This document shows positions 9,785 to 18,288 of a stretch of 64,000 nucleotides of DNA, piece by piece (the first letter of the stretch is position 1; the number at the start of each line of letters is the position of its first letter). Under the pieces are notes generated by a model, which had not been told where the DNA came from, did no database searches, and saw nothing but the letters and a program-made list of their open reading frames with translations. This DNA is from Marinobacter changyiensis (lineage in GTDB: Bacteria > Pseudomonadota > Gammaproteobacteria > Pseudomonadales > Oleiphilaceae), in NCBI RefSeq assembly GCF_009193265.1, contig NZ_VZZZ01000005.1:62001-126000 (forward strand), read 5' to 3'. Both the position numbers and the translations under genes were made by a program.

Positions 9785-10293
9785 GAGCTGTCTCCGGGGG
9801 GCTCCGAGGGGGTTTTGGCCGACGCCCAGTGGCGCCCCATCAAGCCTTGCAACCGCTTGGCGAAATCGGTGTTACTGCCCTCGCCCGGCTTGACCACAAG
9901 CTCGTCGAACACGTGCAGAGTGCGGATAGAAGACGGCGTGATACCGACCAGTATCTGGGTGTCGCCAACCTCCACCAGAGCAATACGCTCACGGGTACCC
10001 AGGGCCATAACGGACACCACTTTCATGGCGTTGCTGTTCATCCCCGTCAGCCCGTTCATTCGGCGGACCAGCCAGGCACAACCCATAATCAGGGCAAGCA
10101 CTGCCAGCAAGCCAAGACCGAGTGTGGCCATGGATATCAGCGTATCCGGCCCGCTGCCGGTGGCGGGTTTGGCCGCAGTCTGACCGGCGGATTCCTCAGC
10201 GCCAGCCAGGGTCGAACCCGTTAGCACCAGTACGCCAAAAAAAGCTTGTGACCGTTGCGCCCACCGAAAGGCCCCAAGGCCTGGACAGGTCAC
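9781..10293 (-). CDS. fliO: Flagellar protein FliO
   Basis: FliO is a bitopic membrane protein that helps FliP assemble. The 170-residue product has an N-terminal hydrophobic segment ([15 protein letters not shown]), a second helix around residues 55-72, and a cytoplasmic tail with the family motif [17 protein letters not shown]. It begins with GTG overlapping the fliN stop as GTGA. FliO is poorly conserved in general, so the assignment rests on this motif and its place between fliN and fliP. Confidence 0.93.
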   Translation of the reverse strand: MTCPGLGAFRWAQRSQAFFGVLVLTGSTLAGAEESAGQTAAKPATGSGPDTLISMATLGLGLLAVLALIMGCAWLVRRMNGLTGMNSNAMKVVSVMALGTRERIALVEVGDTQILVGITPSSIRTLHVFDELVVKPGEGSNTDFAKRLQGLMGRHWASAKTPSEPPGDSS

Positions 10294-10796
10294 TTGGATA
10301 GCCGCTTGATGCGCTCACCCGGGCTCATCACATCGGTCAACCGGATGCCGAACTTTTCATTCACCATCACCACCTCACCATGGGCGATCAGGGTGCCATT
10401 CACCAGCACGTCCAGCGGTTCACCAGCCAGTCTGTCGAGTTCGATGACCGACCCCTGATTCAGCTGCAGCAGATTACGAATGGGAATCTGGGTATTACCG
10501 ACTTCCATCGAAATGGTGACGGGAATATCGAGAATGACGTCAAGGTTCGGTGCCGGGCCGTCCCCGATCATATCCTCTATCGCGTCCTCAAATTCTTCCA
10601 TGGGAGCGGGCTTGACCTGTTTCTTTTCGTCTTTGGCTGCGGGTTTTTCACCAGCCTCTTCCATGGCGGCAGCCCATTCGTCCCCCCGGTCTTCTTCACC
10701 GCTATCCCCGGACTCGTCCATGGCAGCTTCCCACTCGGCAGCAAGCTTTTCGTCTTCGCTCAACTCTTGCTCATCTTTCTTATCGTCGTCAGCCAT
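10290..10796 (-). CDS. fliN: Flagellar switch protein FliN
   Basis: FliN forms the lower C-ring and binds FliM, CheY and export components. The C-terminal SpoA domain (about residues 85-168) includes LDVILDIPVTISMEVGNTQ, LLQLNQGSVIELDRLAGEPL and VVMVNEKFGIRLTDV, the full FliN signature. Ahead of it is an unusually long acidic, low-complexity N-terminus of about 80 residues rich in D, E, A and K (KKDEQELSEDEKLAAEWEAA, then GDSGEEDRGDEWAAAMEEAG). Enterobacterial FliN is 137 residues, so this is an extended form like that of pseudomonads. It lies 6 bases after fliM. Confidence 0.97.
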   Translation of the reverse strand: MADDDKKDEQELSEDEKLAAEWEAAMDESGDSGEEDRGDEWAAAMEEAGEKPAAKDEKKQVKPAPMEEFEDAIEDMIGDGPAPNLDVILDIPVTISMEVGNTQIPIRNLLQLNQGSVIELDRLAGEPLDVLVNGTLIAHGEVVMVNEKFGIRLTDVMSPGERIKRLSK

Positions 10797-10802
10797 AGCG
10801 TC

Positions 10803-11792
10803 CTACCTTACCTTCAGTTGTTTTTTCACGACGGGCTGCCTGGCCCGACCAGCAATCTTGAGTGCCAGTTTGCCGTCACGGGTGCCCAGGGTCGCTTTGT
10901 ACACCGGTATGCCGTTGGCGGTGATGGTCAGGAAATCTGCCATTTCAACCGGAATAATATCCCCGGCCTTGAATTTGGCCACTTCGCGCAGGGAGACCCG
11001 TCTCCGGCACAGCATGGTGTTGATCGGCACGCTGACGTCTTTAATGTCTTCCTGAAGAGCATTCACCCAACGCTCATCCGTATCATCAATGTCACTCTGG
11101 ACACCCGCATCCAGCACATCCCGTATCGGCTCGATCATGGAGTACGGCAGCGCCATATGCAGCTCGCCACCACCGCCATCAAGCTCGATATGGAACGTGC
11201 TGACCACCACCACTTCGCTGGGGCTGACAATGTTGGCCATAGCGGGATTCACCTCGGAACTGAGGTATTCAAAATCCACTTTCAATACCGCATGCCAGGC
11301 TTCCTTCATGTCACGGAAGACCTGATCGAGAACCATCTGAACGATGCGAGTTTCGGTCGGGGTAAATTCACGTCCCTCAATTTTGGCGTGCCGGCCCTCA
11401 CCTCCGAAGAAATTATCGACCAGCTTGAACACCAGTTTGGCATCGAGAATAAACAGCCCGGCGCCCCGGAGGGGTCTTACTTTTACAAGATTGAGGCTGG
11501 TAGGCACGTACAGCGTGTGGATATATTCACCAAACTTCATGATCTGCACACCGCCGGTGGAGACGTCGGCATTGCGGCGCAACAAATTAAACAGGCTGAT
11601 GCGGGTATAGCGGGCAAACCGTTCGTTGATCATCTCAAGAGTCGGCATCCGGCCGCGCACGATACGATCCTGACTTGCCAAGTCATAATCTTTTATACCG
11701 GAAGCATCAACATCGTCATAGGTGTCGATATCGCCATCGTCCACACCGTGTAGAAGCGCATCGATTTCATCCTGTGACAGTAAATCCTGCAT
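10803..11792 (-). CDS. fliM: Flagellar motor switch protein FliM
   Basis: FliM is the C-ring subunit that receives phospho-CheY and controls rotation direction. The 329-residue protein has the N-terminal CheY-binding peptide LLSQDEIDALL at residues 4-14, then the CheC-like middle domain and a C-terminal SpoA domain (GDIIPVEMADFLTITANGIP). The length equals that of typical FliM. It sits between fliL (40 bases upstream) and fliN in the fliL-M-N-O-P-Q-R-flhB operon. Confidence 0.98.
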   Translation of the reverse strand: MQDLLSQDEIDALLHGVDDGDIDTYDDVDASGIKDYDLASQDRIVRGRMPTLEMINERFARYTRISLFNLLRRNADVSTGGVQIMKFGEYIHTLYVPTSLNLVKVRPLRGAGLFILDAKLVFKLVDNFFGGEGRHAKIEGREFTPTETRIVQMVLDQVFRDMKEAWHAVLKVDFEYLSSEVNPAMANIVSPSEVVVVSTFHIELDGGGGELHMALPYSMIEPIRDVLDAGVQSDIDDTDERWVNALQEDIKDVSVPINTMLCRRRVSLREVAKFKAGDIIPVEMADFLTITANGIPVYKATLGTRDGKLALKIAGRARQPVVKKQLKVR

Positions 11793-11832
11793 ACGTTTAC
11801 CTGCCCATCAAGTCAGCCCGGGATCGGGTCAT

Positions 11833-12330
11833 TTACTGCAAAACAAAATTCAGGAAAAGTACCTTCGCCACCGGTGGCGCACCCTCTTGTTCGAGTACCC
11901 CGTTAACCGACGCCAGCATGGCGTCAATCAGTTGGTTCCGGCCCTCAACGGTCTGCAAACCGGTAAAACTCTGACCACCAAGAACACTCAGAAGCCTGCT
12001 TCTCAGCAGTGGCAGGTGCTTTTTGGTCGCGACCAGCGGGGCCACATCCTGAGCCTCGAATGCCAGGTAAATCTGGGCATAACGGGTGCGATTTTCATCC
12101 TGTATGGTCGCTACCAACGGCTTCTCGATAACGTGATACTGGTTTGGAACGAATATCTCGACCGTTTCCACGTTATTGCCTTGAGGGGCGTCCGGATGGC
12201 CTTTGTTCAGAAACCAGAAAGTGCCGGCAATGGAGAGTCCGACCGCCAGGAGGACTACCAGCACCAGCAGGATAATGAGCTTGAGCTTGCCTTTTCCAGG
12301 CGCCTCCGCAGGAACGTCGTTTTCAGCCAT
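11833..12330 (-). CDS. fliL: Flagellar basal-body protein FliL
   Basis: FliL is a single-pass protein around the stator that supports motor torque. The 165-residue product has a short cytoplasmic tail, one membrane helix at about residues 17-40, and a periplasmic stomatin-like domain ending in VAKVLFLNFVLQ, the usual FliL terminus. A strong sigma-54 element lies about 55-70 bases upstream, so fliL heads the switch/export operon. Confidence 0.96.
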   Translation of the reverse strand: MAENDVPAEAPGKGKLKLIILLVLVVLLAVGLSIAGTFWFLNKGHPDAPQGNNVETVEIFVPNQYHVIEKPLVATIQDENRTRYAQIYLAFEAQDVAPLVATKKHLPLLRSRLLSVLGGQSFTGLQTVEGRNQLIDAMLASVNGVLEQEGAPPVAKVLFLNFVLQ

Positions 12331-12382
12331 AAGTCGCTTCTGTCAGAATTTTGTCAGCAGTGTCGCTGATTACCGGGGTTGA

Positions 12383-12398
12383 TGCAAAGGGCGGGCCA
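12383..12398 (-). promoter_or_regulatory. Sigma-54 promoter of fliL operon
   Basis: The minus strand reads TGGCCCGCCCTTTGCA, a near-consensus -24/-12 element with correct 12-base GG-GC spacing. It lies in the 185-base gap between fliK and fliL. A short perfect hairpin (CAGCTT-GAC-AAGCTG, 12397-12411) sits directly upstream of it, without a T-run. Confidence 0.85.
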
Positions 12399-12515
12399 GC
12401 TTGACAAGCTGCGCAGATTTGCAGATGTAAAGCAACAGATTGTCCTCGTGCGGAGACGTCGGCAAAATGGTGTTACAGAAAGCGGGTGCTTTAACCGTGG
12501 CAACAACAGCAGGAG

Positions 12516-13745
12516 TCAGGCATAGATGTCCAGCTCACCTTTCCAGCTCAGATCCAGGACACCCTGGGTGTCACCCGGTTCATTGTCATCCAGCAGGCTT
12601 ACCACACCCTCACCGCTGACATCCTCAGATTGGTCGCCTGATTGTTGCTGGCCGGAGCGCGCTGAGGAATCTGACACGTCAAAACTTTCAAGTCCCAGCC
12701 CCTGGGCACCCAGCATGTCCCTGAGCCGGTGACTGTGCAGTTCCAGCTGATCCCGAACCGCAGAATTGGCGGTAAGGACCGTCACGGCCGCCTGTTCATT
12801 CTGGACCTGCACCCGGACTTCCATCGGCCCCATGCCAGGCGGTGTCAGATGTATTTCAGCCATCGACATATTCTGGGACGTCAGCCAGGCCAGCTTGCCC
12901 ATCAGCTTGTCACCCCATTCGGCATGGCCGACAGGCAACTCGACACTGGTGGTGTAACTTCGTAACGGCATTGCGCCCTCCAGCGGCTTTTGGCCTGCCG
13001 CCGCAGTCAGCGACTGTCCGGCAAGATCCAGGGTGCCCTGGAAGCGGCTGGCCATCGCCGACCCCGGATCAGCGCTCTTGCCCGCGTCTGTCGATAGCTG
13101 ACCGACCAGGCTTTCCATCAATCTTAACGTTGACTCTGCGGATGACTTACCCTGCCCCGATGGCGAATTGCCCTTGCCGCCCGTCATACCCTCGAACATG
13201 CCTGCCATCAGGGCCGAGGCTGACTGGACCTGGCCCGGCTGACCTGAAACCCTGCCCTGAGCGCTCATCAAGGGCGGGCTCTGGCTTTCGCTCACCAGAG
13301 CCTGCAAATCCGCAAAAGTGAAAACCACACCGGTATCTGTAGCCTGTGCTTCCAATGATGACGCCTCGAACCCCGCCGGCCGCGCACCCTCGGTAGCGGC
13401 CGTTTCGTCCTGCACGGGAGTCGTTGCCTCCGCGGCGGTTTCTTCCATGGGGGCGGGCCCGGTTGATGGGTCTGCCGGGGAAGTTTCCGCAGGCTCCGGA
13501 TCAGCGGATCGGGCGGATTTATCGGCCTGGGCCTGATCGACCCGGCGGTCTTCGGCGCGCTGGTCCTGCCGTGCGCGGGTAGCTGCATGGGCGGTCTCAC
13601 GGCGCTCCAGTCGTTGCTGCTCCTGGCGGGAAATCGATTCGTAATGACGGTTATCAGACGCCGCTCGATTTACCGAGGGGGACTTTTCCGCCGTCGCTCC
13701 CTGCATTTCAGGGGTCGGGCTGATGGGTAGTACCAATCCTGACAT
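12516..13745 (-). CDS. fliK: Flagellar hook-length control protein FliK
   Basis: FliK is secreted while the hook grows and triggers the FlhB substrate switch once the hook has reached length. The 409-residue product has a long low-complexity region rich in A, Q, E, P and S (residues 1-270) acting as the ruler, then the C-terminal Flg_hook domain, with MAEIHLTPPGMGPMEVRVQV and VRDQLELHSHRLRDMLGAQG as family motifs. The N-terminal half is poorly conserved across species, as expected. It is downstream of hptB and has its own sigma-54 element. Confidence 0.95.
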   Translation of the reverse strand: MSGLVLPISPTPEMQGATAEKSPSVNRAASDNRHYESISRQEQQRLERRETAHAATRARQDQRAEDRRVDQAQADKSARSADPEPAETSPADPSTGPAPMEETAAEATTPVQDETAATEGARPAGFEASSLEAQATDTGVVFTFADLQALVSESQSPPLMSAQGRVSGQPGQVQSASALMAGMFEGMTGGKGNSPSGQGKSSAESTLRLMESLVGQLSTDAGKSADPGSAMASRFQGTLDLAGQSLTAAAGQKPLEGAMPLRSYTTSVELPVGHAEWGDKLMGKLAWLTSQNMSMAEIHLTPPGMGPMEVRVQVQNEQAAVTVLTANSAVRDQLELHSHRLRDMLGAQGLGLESFDVSDSSARSGQQQSGDQSEDVSGEGVVSLLDDNEPGDTQGVLDLSWKGELDIYA

Positions 13746-13794
13746 GGCAACCTCTTGCCGCTTTCTGGCTCAGATGTGTGTTTGATCTGAACAG

Positions 13795-13810
13795 AGCAAA
13801 ACGGATGCCA
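13795..13810 (-). promoter_or_regulatory. Sigma-54 promoter of fliK
   Basis: The minus strand reads TGGCATCCGTTTTGCT, which fits the -24/-12 consensus with 12-base GG-GC spacing. It lies in the 78 bases between hptB and fliK, about 50 bases before the fliK start, and would make fliK separately inducible. Confidence 0.8.
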
Positions 13811-13823
13811 AGGTGGCTGGCGT

Positions 13824-14171
13824 TCAATGCTGAAGGCTTCGTTCCAGCATGCGACTGATGGTCTCGAACTCCATCACTATGTTATCCAGTAAGGTGGCAG
13901 CGTCATCCAGCTGCTGCTCGTTACCGGCTTTCTCGGCCTCAATGCACAGTGCTCCCAATCTCGGCGCTCCAATATTGATAGAGCTGCCTTTGAAACTGTG
14001 GGCAGATTTTTTGAACGCGTCCGCGTCTGACTTCTGCAGAGCAGATCTGAGCGCCTCGATCCTGTCACGGGAATCTGCGATATAGGTTCGAATCAGCACG
14101 CCGAATTCATCTTCCATTACATCCTGCAGTTCAGCCAGTGCTTCCTCGTCGAGGTGTGGCTTGTCGTTCAT
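13824..14171 (-). CDS. hptB: Histidine phosphotransfer protein, HptB-like
   Basis: This is a single-domain Hpt protein that relays phosphate from hybrid kinases to a response regulator. With the start at 14171 (MNDKPHLDEEALAELQDVME) it has 115 residues, almost the size of Pseudomonas HptB. The phosphate-accepting His58 lies in AHSFKGSSINIGA, the Hpt motif. The longer frame up to 14255 overlaps the preceding gene and lacks a better ribosome site; AGGGGAA precedes the chosen ATG. It follows the HsbR-like gene by 34 bases. The name is by analogy with the PA3345-3347 HptB-HsbR-HsbA system. Confidence 0.85.
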   Translation of the reverse strand: MNDKPHLDEEALAELQDVMEDEFGVLIRTYIADSRDRIEALRSALQKSDADAFKKSAHSFKGSSINIGAPRLGALCIEAEKAGNEQQLDDAATLLDNIVMEFETISRMLERSLQH

Positions 14172-14205
14172 AACAAATTCCCCTGTACTGATTGTAGGGA
14201 CCGGC

Positions 14206-15948
14206 TCAATCCTGAGTCGAGGCTTCGGTAAAATCCCAATGATAAACCAGTTCAATATGATTGCCTTGCTCTTTGAACGTCAGCGAGCGGCTGAGCTGTT
14301 GCAGTAAAATCAGACCCCGGCCGGCATACCGAGCCTGGGGCTCGCCGCTCTCAAGCACCGACACCAGCCCTGCAAAATCAAAGCCTGAGCCGGAATCCTT
14401 GCACCGAATACGCAGTTCGCCACCTCGACGGGTGGTTTTGTGGTCCATAGTGAACCGGATGTAGTGCCCATCGATATCTGCCAGCCGACGCTCCCGCTCG
14501 GCATAGTAATGCCCGAAGCCTTTGGGCGAGTTCTTCCAACTTGACGGCAGCTCGAGGATGCCGTGCTCGAGTGCGTTGGTGTATAACTCTGACAGCAGAG
14601 TGTACACCTCACCACTGCGACGTCGAAGCCCGGGCACTTCCATACAAATATGCAACAATAACGGCAACGGGTTGAAGTGGCTCAACGTCTGATTGCTGAT
14701 TTCGTAAACACAAGACCACTGTGCCGGCCCCTGCAGGGCTGACTGGGGAATGCGGTTTGGCAGGTCTGCCAACTCTTCCTCGTCAACCATCTCAAGGGTA
14801 ACGACGGTGAGATCATCCTGAATCACCTGAGCCCCGGTAAAACCTTGCACCCCCCTCATCACCGCGTCAAAGGCAGTCAGCGAATCACCCACTTCATCAA
14901 GTCGCGCCAGCAGCCGGTCTTCTCCGAACATTTCTCCTTCCGCGTTTTCGGCCTCCAGAATACCGTCCGTGGCGACCAGCAAGGTATCACCCGGCTCGGC
15001 ACGGAAGTGCTCAACACTGGCGGCAAACCGCTCCGGCGACAGCACACCGAGGGGCAAGTGATTGGATGCCAACACCACACGCTCGCCATTGCGTCGGATC
15101 AGATAGCCGTCCGGCAGACCACCATTCCACACTCGCAGGCAGTGCAGGTGAAAATCCGCTTCGATAAACGCGGCACAGCAGAACATACCCGTAGGCAAGA
15201 TGCGTTTCAGTTTCTGGTTGATCTCCCTCAGTACATCACCGCAACCAAAGCCTTTGCTGGTCATACCGTAGAATATTTCGGCGACCGGCATGGCACCGAT
15301 GGCGGCGGGCAGACCGTGGCCGGTGAAATCACCGATCAGAATATGCATACCACCGGAGGGCCGCGGACACGCAAACAGGATATCTCCATTGAAAATGGAC
15401 ATTGGCGAGGCGTGGAAGCGGATATTCGAGGCATCCAGACAGCCGGTGTGGGCCACATTGTCAAACACCCGCTTGGCCACTTGTTGCTCGCCCAGGAGTT
15501 GATGATTATGGGCGTGGATAAGATCCCGCTGATGGCTGAGAGTTCGATGCATCAACCGCATGCGGTTAAAGGCGTTGATCTTTGCCTCAATAATGATGCG
15601 GTTAAAGGGTTTGGAGAGAAAATCATCGCCACCGGCCTCGAGGCAGCGCGCCAACGCATCGGCATCCGACAATGAGGTCAGAAAGATGATCGGGACCAGA
15701 AGCTCCCCGGCTAACCCTTTGATAATCTGTGCGGCTTCCATGCCGTCCATCCGGGGCATCATAACGTCGAGAAGTACGATCTGAGGGTGAAAATTCCGGA
15801 ATTCCCGGACGGCCTCAACGCCGTCCGAGACCCCCCGCACTTCGTGGCCCTGGCGCCGCACCATGGTTTGCAGAATCAACCGGTCACTGTCGCTGTCGTC
15901 AGCAATCAGAATTCTGAGCGGGCCGGTTACGGGGAGAGGTTCGTCCAT
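14206..15948 (-). CDS. hsbR: Response regulator with PP2C phosphatase and kinase domain, HsbR-like
   Basis: This 580-residue protein joins three modules. Residues 10-125 are a receiver domain with acidic pocket DD17-18 and phospho-acceptor Asp61 in VLLDVMMPRMDG. Residues about 190-395 are a PP2C/SpoIIE phosphatase (ILIGDFTGHGLPAAIGAMPV). Residues about 430-570 are a SpoIIAB-like ATPase (ELYTNALEHGILELP, then RYAGRGLILLQQL). The size and domain order are those of HsbR, which in P. aeruginosa phosphorylates or dephosphorylates the anti-sigma antagonist HsbA under HptB control. Its neighbours hsbA and hptB complete the set. Direct effect on FlgM/FliA here is inferred. Confidence 0.9.
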   Translation of the reverse strand: MDEPLPVTGPLRILIADDSDSDRLILQTMVRRQGHEVRGVSDGVEAVREFRNFHPQIVLLDVMMPRMDGMEAAQIIKGLAGELLVPIIFLTSLSDADALARCLEAGGDDFLSKPFNRIIIEAKINAFNRMRLMHRTLSHQRDLIHAHNHQLLGEQQVAKRVFDNVAHTGCLDASNIRFHASPMSIFNGDILFACPRPSGGMHILIGDFTGHGLPAAIGAMPVAEIFYGMTSKGFGCGDVLREINQKLKRILPTGMFCCAAFIEADFHLHCLRVWNGGLPDGYLIRRNGERVVLASNHLPLGVLSPERFAASVEHFRAEPGDTLLVATDGILEAENAEGEMFGEDRLLARLDEVGDSLTAFDAVMRGVQGFTGAQVIQDDLTVVTLEMVDEEELADLPNRIPQSALQGPAQWSCVYEISNQTLSHFNPLPLLLHICMEVPGLRRRSGEVYTLLSELYTNALEHGILELPSSWKNSPKGFGHYYAERERRLADIDGHYIRFTMDHKTTRRGGELRIRCKDSGSGFDFAGLVSVLESGEPQARYAGRGLILLQQLSRSLTFKEQGNHIELVYHWDFTEASTQD

Positions 15949-15991
15949 AAAAAATCTCCCAATGAGGCATTATGAAAAGCCGTGCGAACGA

Positions 15992-16297
15992 CTAGCGGAT
16001 GGCAAACAACTGTTCAAAATTGGAAATTGTCAGTATCCGCCTGACGTCATTGTTGCAGTTCTCTATACGGATGCGAGCCGCGTCACCACCGGCGTAATCC
16101 CGCAATAGCAGCAGCATGCCGAGCGCAGAGCTGTCGAGGTAGGTGGTGTCACACATATCAATCACGTAATGGCTGACTTCCTGATCACCATTCTCATAGG
16201 CATCCCGGAACGCCTGGTGGGTACTGAAATCAAAACGGCCTTCAATCTTTATGGTCAGGGTACGGCCATCTTCGTGTAGCTTTGTCTGGATCGCCAT
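15992..16297 (-). CDS. hsbA: STAS anti-sigma factor antagonist, HsbA-like
   Basis: This 101-residue single STAS domain protein is an anti-anti-sigma factor. The phosphorylation motif YLDSSALGMLLLL places Ser56 at the position used in HsbA. In P. aeruginosa HsbA, depending on phosphorylation, binds the anti-sigma factor FlgM or a diguanylate cyclase. GGAGG lies before the ATG at 16297, and a 180-base spacer separates it from fliJ. The HsbR-like kinase/phosphatase follows 43 bases later. Partners are inferred from the orthologous module. Confidence 0.88.
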   Translation of the reverse strand: MAIQTKLHEDGRTLTIKIEGRFDFSTHQAFRDAYENGDQEVSHYVIDMCDTTYLDSSALGMLLLLRDYAGGDAARIRIENCNNDVRRILTISNFEQLFAIR

Positions 16298-16367
16298 CCG
16301 GCATCCTCCATAGTTCTGTGAGCAGGTGTCTGCAAGGCGGGATTTCGTTTCAGACAGTGATTACCAT

Positions 16368-16419
16368 TCATTTCACGCCGTGATGGTCTTCCACTTCATA
16401 TATCATTTCACGCGGTGAT
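16368..16419. repeat. Two 17-base dyad-bearing direct repeats upstream of hsbA
   Basis: TCATTTCACGCCGTGAT (16368-16384) and TCATTTCACGCGGTGAT (16403-16419) differ at one base and are 35 bases apart. Each contains a short dyad, TCAC-N3-GTGA. They lie in the 180-base gap between fliJ and hsbA, 70-120 bases before the hsbA start, and look like tandem operator sites for an unidentified regulator. GTGATTAC also occurs at 16357 and 16415. Confidence 0.55.
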
Positions 16420-16477
16420 TACTAGGAGAATAGCTGAGCACACACAATTTGCATCGGGATTTTCATGAAGCTTTGGC

Positions 16478-16930
16478 CTATGTTGGTTTCAGATGACGCC
16501 TTGCATGGGCACGACCGGCCGTTTCATCCTGCTGCTTCTGGTCCCGCGAATCGGCGGCCCGCTGCTCCTGGGCCCGGCAGGCGTCGATATGCCGCGACAT
16601 GCCCTGCCGGCGCTCATAAGCCCCGCGCCAGTCCTCGCGGCGCTTATCAAGCACTTCCATCGCACGGGCGACCTGCCCTTCCTGCTGCTGGATGACCTGG
16701 TCAAGCTGAGCGATAAAGGCCTGCCACCCCTGCAGCCGGCTGACGGAAATCACACCCTGCTGACTGTTCCGCATTTGGGCACGATAGTCTACCTGGTACT
16801 GACTCAACTCATCCAGGCGCTGTTGATGCTGCTCAACCTGCTGCCGGGCACGGGTCATGTGTTCGAGCGCATCGCTTTCCCGGCGTTGTTCCAGTGCCAG
16901 CACCACTTCGAGTCTTTTGGATCTCAGCAT
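16478..16930 (-). CDS. fliJ: Flagellar export chaperone FliJ
   Basis: FliJ is a coiled-coil protein that links the FliI ATPase ring to FlhA. The 150-residue product is almost entirely predicted helix, rich in Q, R, E and L, with long heptad stretches (RRESDALEHMTRARQQVEQH, later VIQQQEGQVARAMEVLDKRR). The ATG overlaps the fliI stop by one base (TAATG). Sequence conservation of FliJ is low, but size, composition and position are typical. Confidence 0.94.
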   Translation of the reverse strand: MLRSKRLEVVLALEQRRESDALEHMTRARQQVEQHQQRLDELSQYQVDYRAQMRNSQQGVISVSRLQGWQAFIAQLDQVIQQQEGQVARAMEVLDKRREDWRGAYERRQGMSRHIDACRAQEQRAADSRDQKQQDETAGRAHARRHLKPT

Positions 16931-18288
16931 TATTCAGTCTTTCCGCCCCGGGCCGGTTTGAGCTCTGGCACGACCGCCGCCAACTGCTCCACGCTGGTGG
17001 ACAGCGGAGCGCTTTCTTTGAGGTTCTGGCGCAGAAAGGCCCGCATATCATCGATATGGTCAATCGCGTAATCCGTCTCCGGGTCCGACCCCTTCACATA
17101 GGCCCCGACACTGATCAGGTCCCGGGCCTGCTGATAGCGGGCATATACCTGCTTGAAACGCTGGGCACGAGCGAAATGCGCCGGGTCCGTTACCTGCGGC
17201 ATCACACGGCTCACAGAGGCTTCCACGTCAATGGCGGGGTAATGGCCTTCTTCCGCCAGACGACGGGACAATACGATGTGACCATCGAGAATCGCCCGGG
17301 CTGCATCGGCAATAGGGTCCTGCTGGTCATCGCCTTCCGTCAATACCGTATAAAAAGCGGTGATTGAGCCGCCGCCCGGCTTACCGTTACCGGTGCGCTC
17401 GACCAACTGGGGCAATTTGGCAAACACCGAAGGTGGATAGCCTTTGGTGGCGGGAGGCTCCCCCACCGCCAGCGCGATTTCACGCTGAGCCTGGGCATAC
17501 CGGGTGAGCGAGTCCATCAATAGCAGTACGCGCTTGCCCTGGTCACGGAAGTATTCAGCAATCCGGGTCGTCAGCATAGCGGCACGAAGGCGCATCAACG
17601 GAGAATCGTCTGCAGGTGAGGCCACCACTACAGAACGGGAGAGGCCTTCTTCACCGAGAATATCTTCGATGAATTCCTTGACCTCCCGGCCTCGCTCACC
17701 GATCAGGCCGACCACGGTGACGTCGGCATCGGTGAACCGCGTCATCATACCCAGCAACACACTTTTGCCCACACCACTGCCGGCAAAAAGCCCCAAGCGC
17801 TGACCCTGGCCAACGGTCATCAGAGCGTTGATTGCGCGAATACCAACATCCATGGACTGTCGCACCGGCGCCCGGTGCAGCGGGTTAATAATCGTCCCGG
17901 CCAGCGCTACCTGAGCTTCCGCCCGAAGGGGGCCGTGACCATCCAGAGGATCACCCGTGCCATTGATCACCCGACCCAACAATTCAGGGCCCACGGGCAC
18001 CCGGCTGGCGACCGACATCGGCACCACGAGAGCCCCGGGACGCAAGCCTTCGATGGCGGTCAGGGGCATCAGGTAAACACGTTCATCCTCGAAACCGACA
18101 ACTTCGGCTTCCACCGTACCACCGGCCTGCCCCTGGATCAGGCAGCGATCCCCGACCACCATCGGGCAGCCAACACATTCAAGGGTGAGACCTACCATTC
18201 GGGTAAGGCGGCCGGACAGCTCAGGCTCCAGTTCGGGGGGAAAATAATCGGTCAGGCGTTGCAGGCGATCAGCCAGGGGACTGCTCAT
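16930..18288 (-). CDS. fliI: Flagellum-specific ATPase FliI
   Basis: FliI is the F1-beta-like ATPase that energises and feeds substrates to the export gate. The 452-residue protein has the P-loop [15 protein letters not shown] in its centre, the segment [18 protein letters not shown], Walker [21 protein letters not shown], and the [14 protein letters not shown] motif, all diagnostic for FliI. It overlaps fliH by 20 bases and fliJ by one, implying tight translational coupling. Confidence 0.98.
   Translation of the reverse strand: MSSPLADRLQRLTDYFPPELEPELSGRLTRMVGLTLECVGCPMVVGDRCLIQGQAGGTVEAEVVGFEDERVYLMPLTAIEGLRPGALVVPMSVASRVPVGPELLGRVINGTGDPLDGHGPLRAEAQVALAGTIINPLHRAPVRQSMDVGIRAINALMTVGQGQRLGLFAGSGVGKSVLLGMMTRFTDADVTVVGLIGERGREVKEFIEDILGEEGLSRSVVVASPADDSPLMRLRAAMLTTRIAEYFRDQGKRVLLLMDSLTRYAQAQREIALAVGEPPATKGYPPSVFAKLPQLVERTGNGKPGGGSITAFYTVLTEGDDQQDPIADAARAILDGHIVLSRRLAEEGHYPAIDVEASVSRVMPQVTDPAHFARAQRFKQVYARYQQARDLISVGAYVKGSDPETDYAIDHIDDMRAFLRQNLKESAPLSTSVEQLAAVVPELKPARGGKTE

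Noticed and set aside
12397..12411. Hairpin CAGCTT-GAC-AAGCTG as terminator of fliK
   Set aside because: It has no T-run and sits next to the sigma-54 element, so an operator or chance is more likely.
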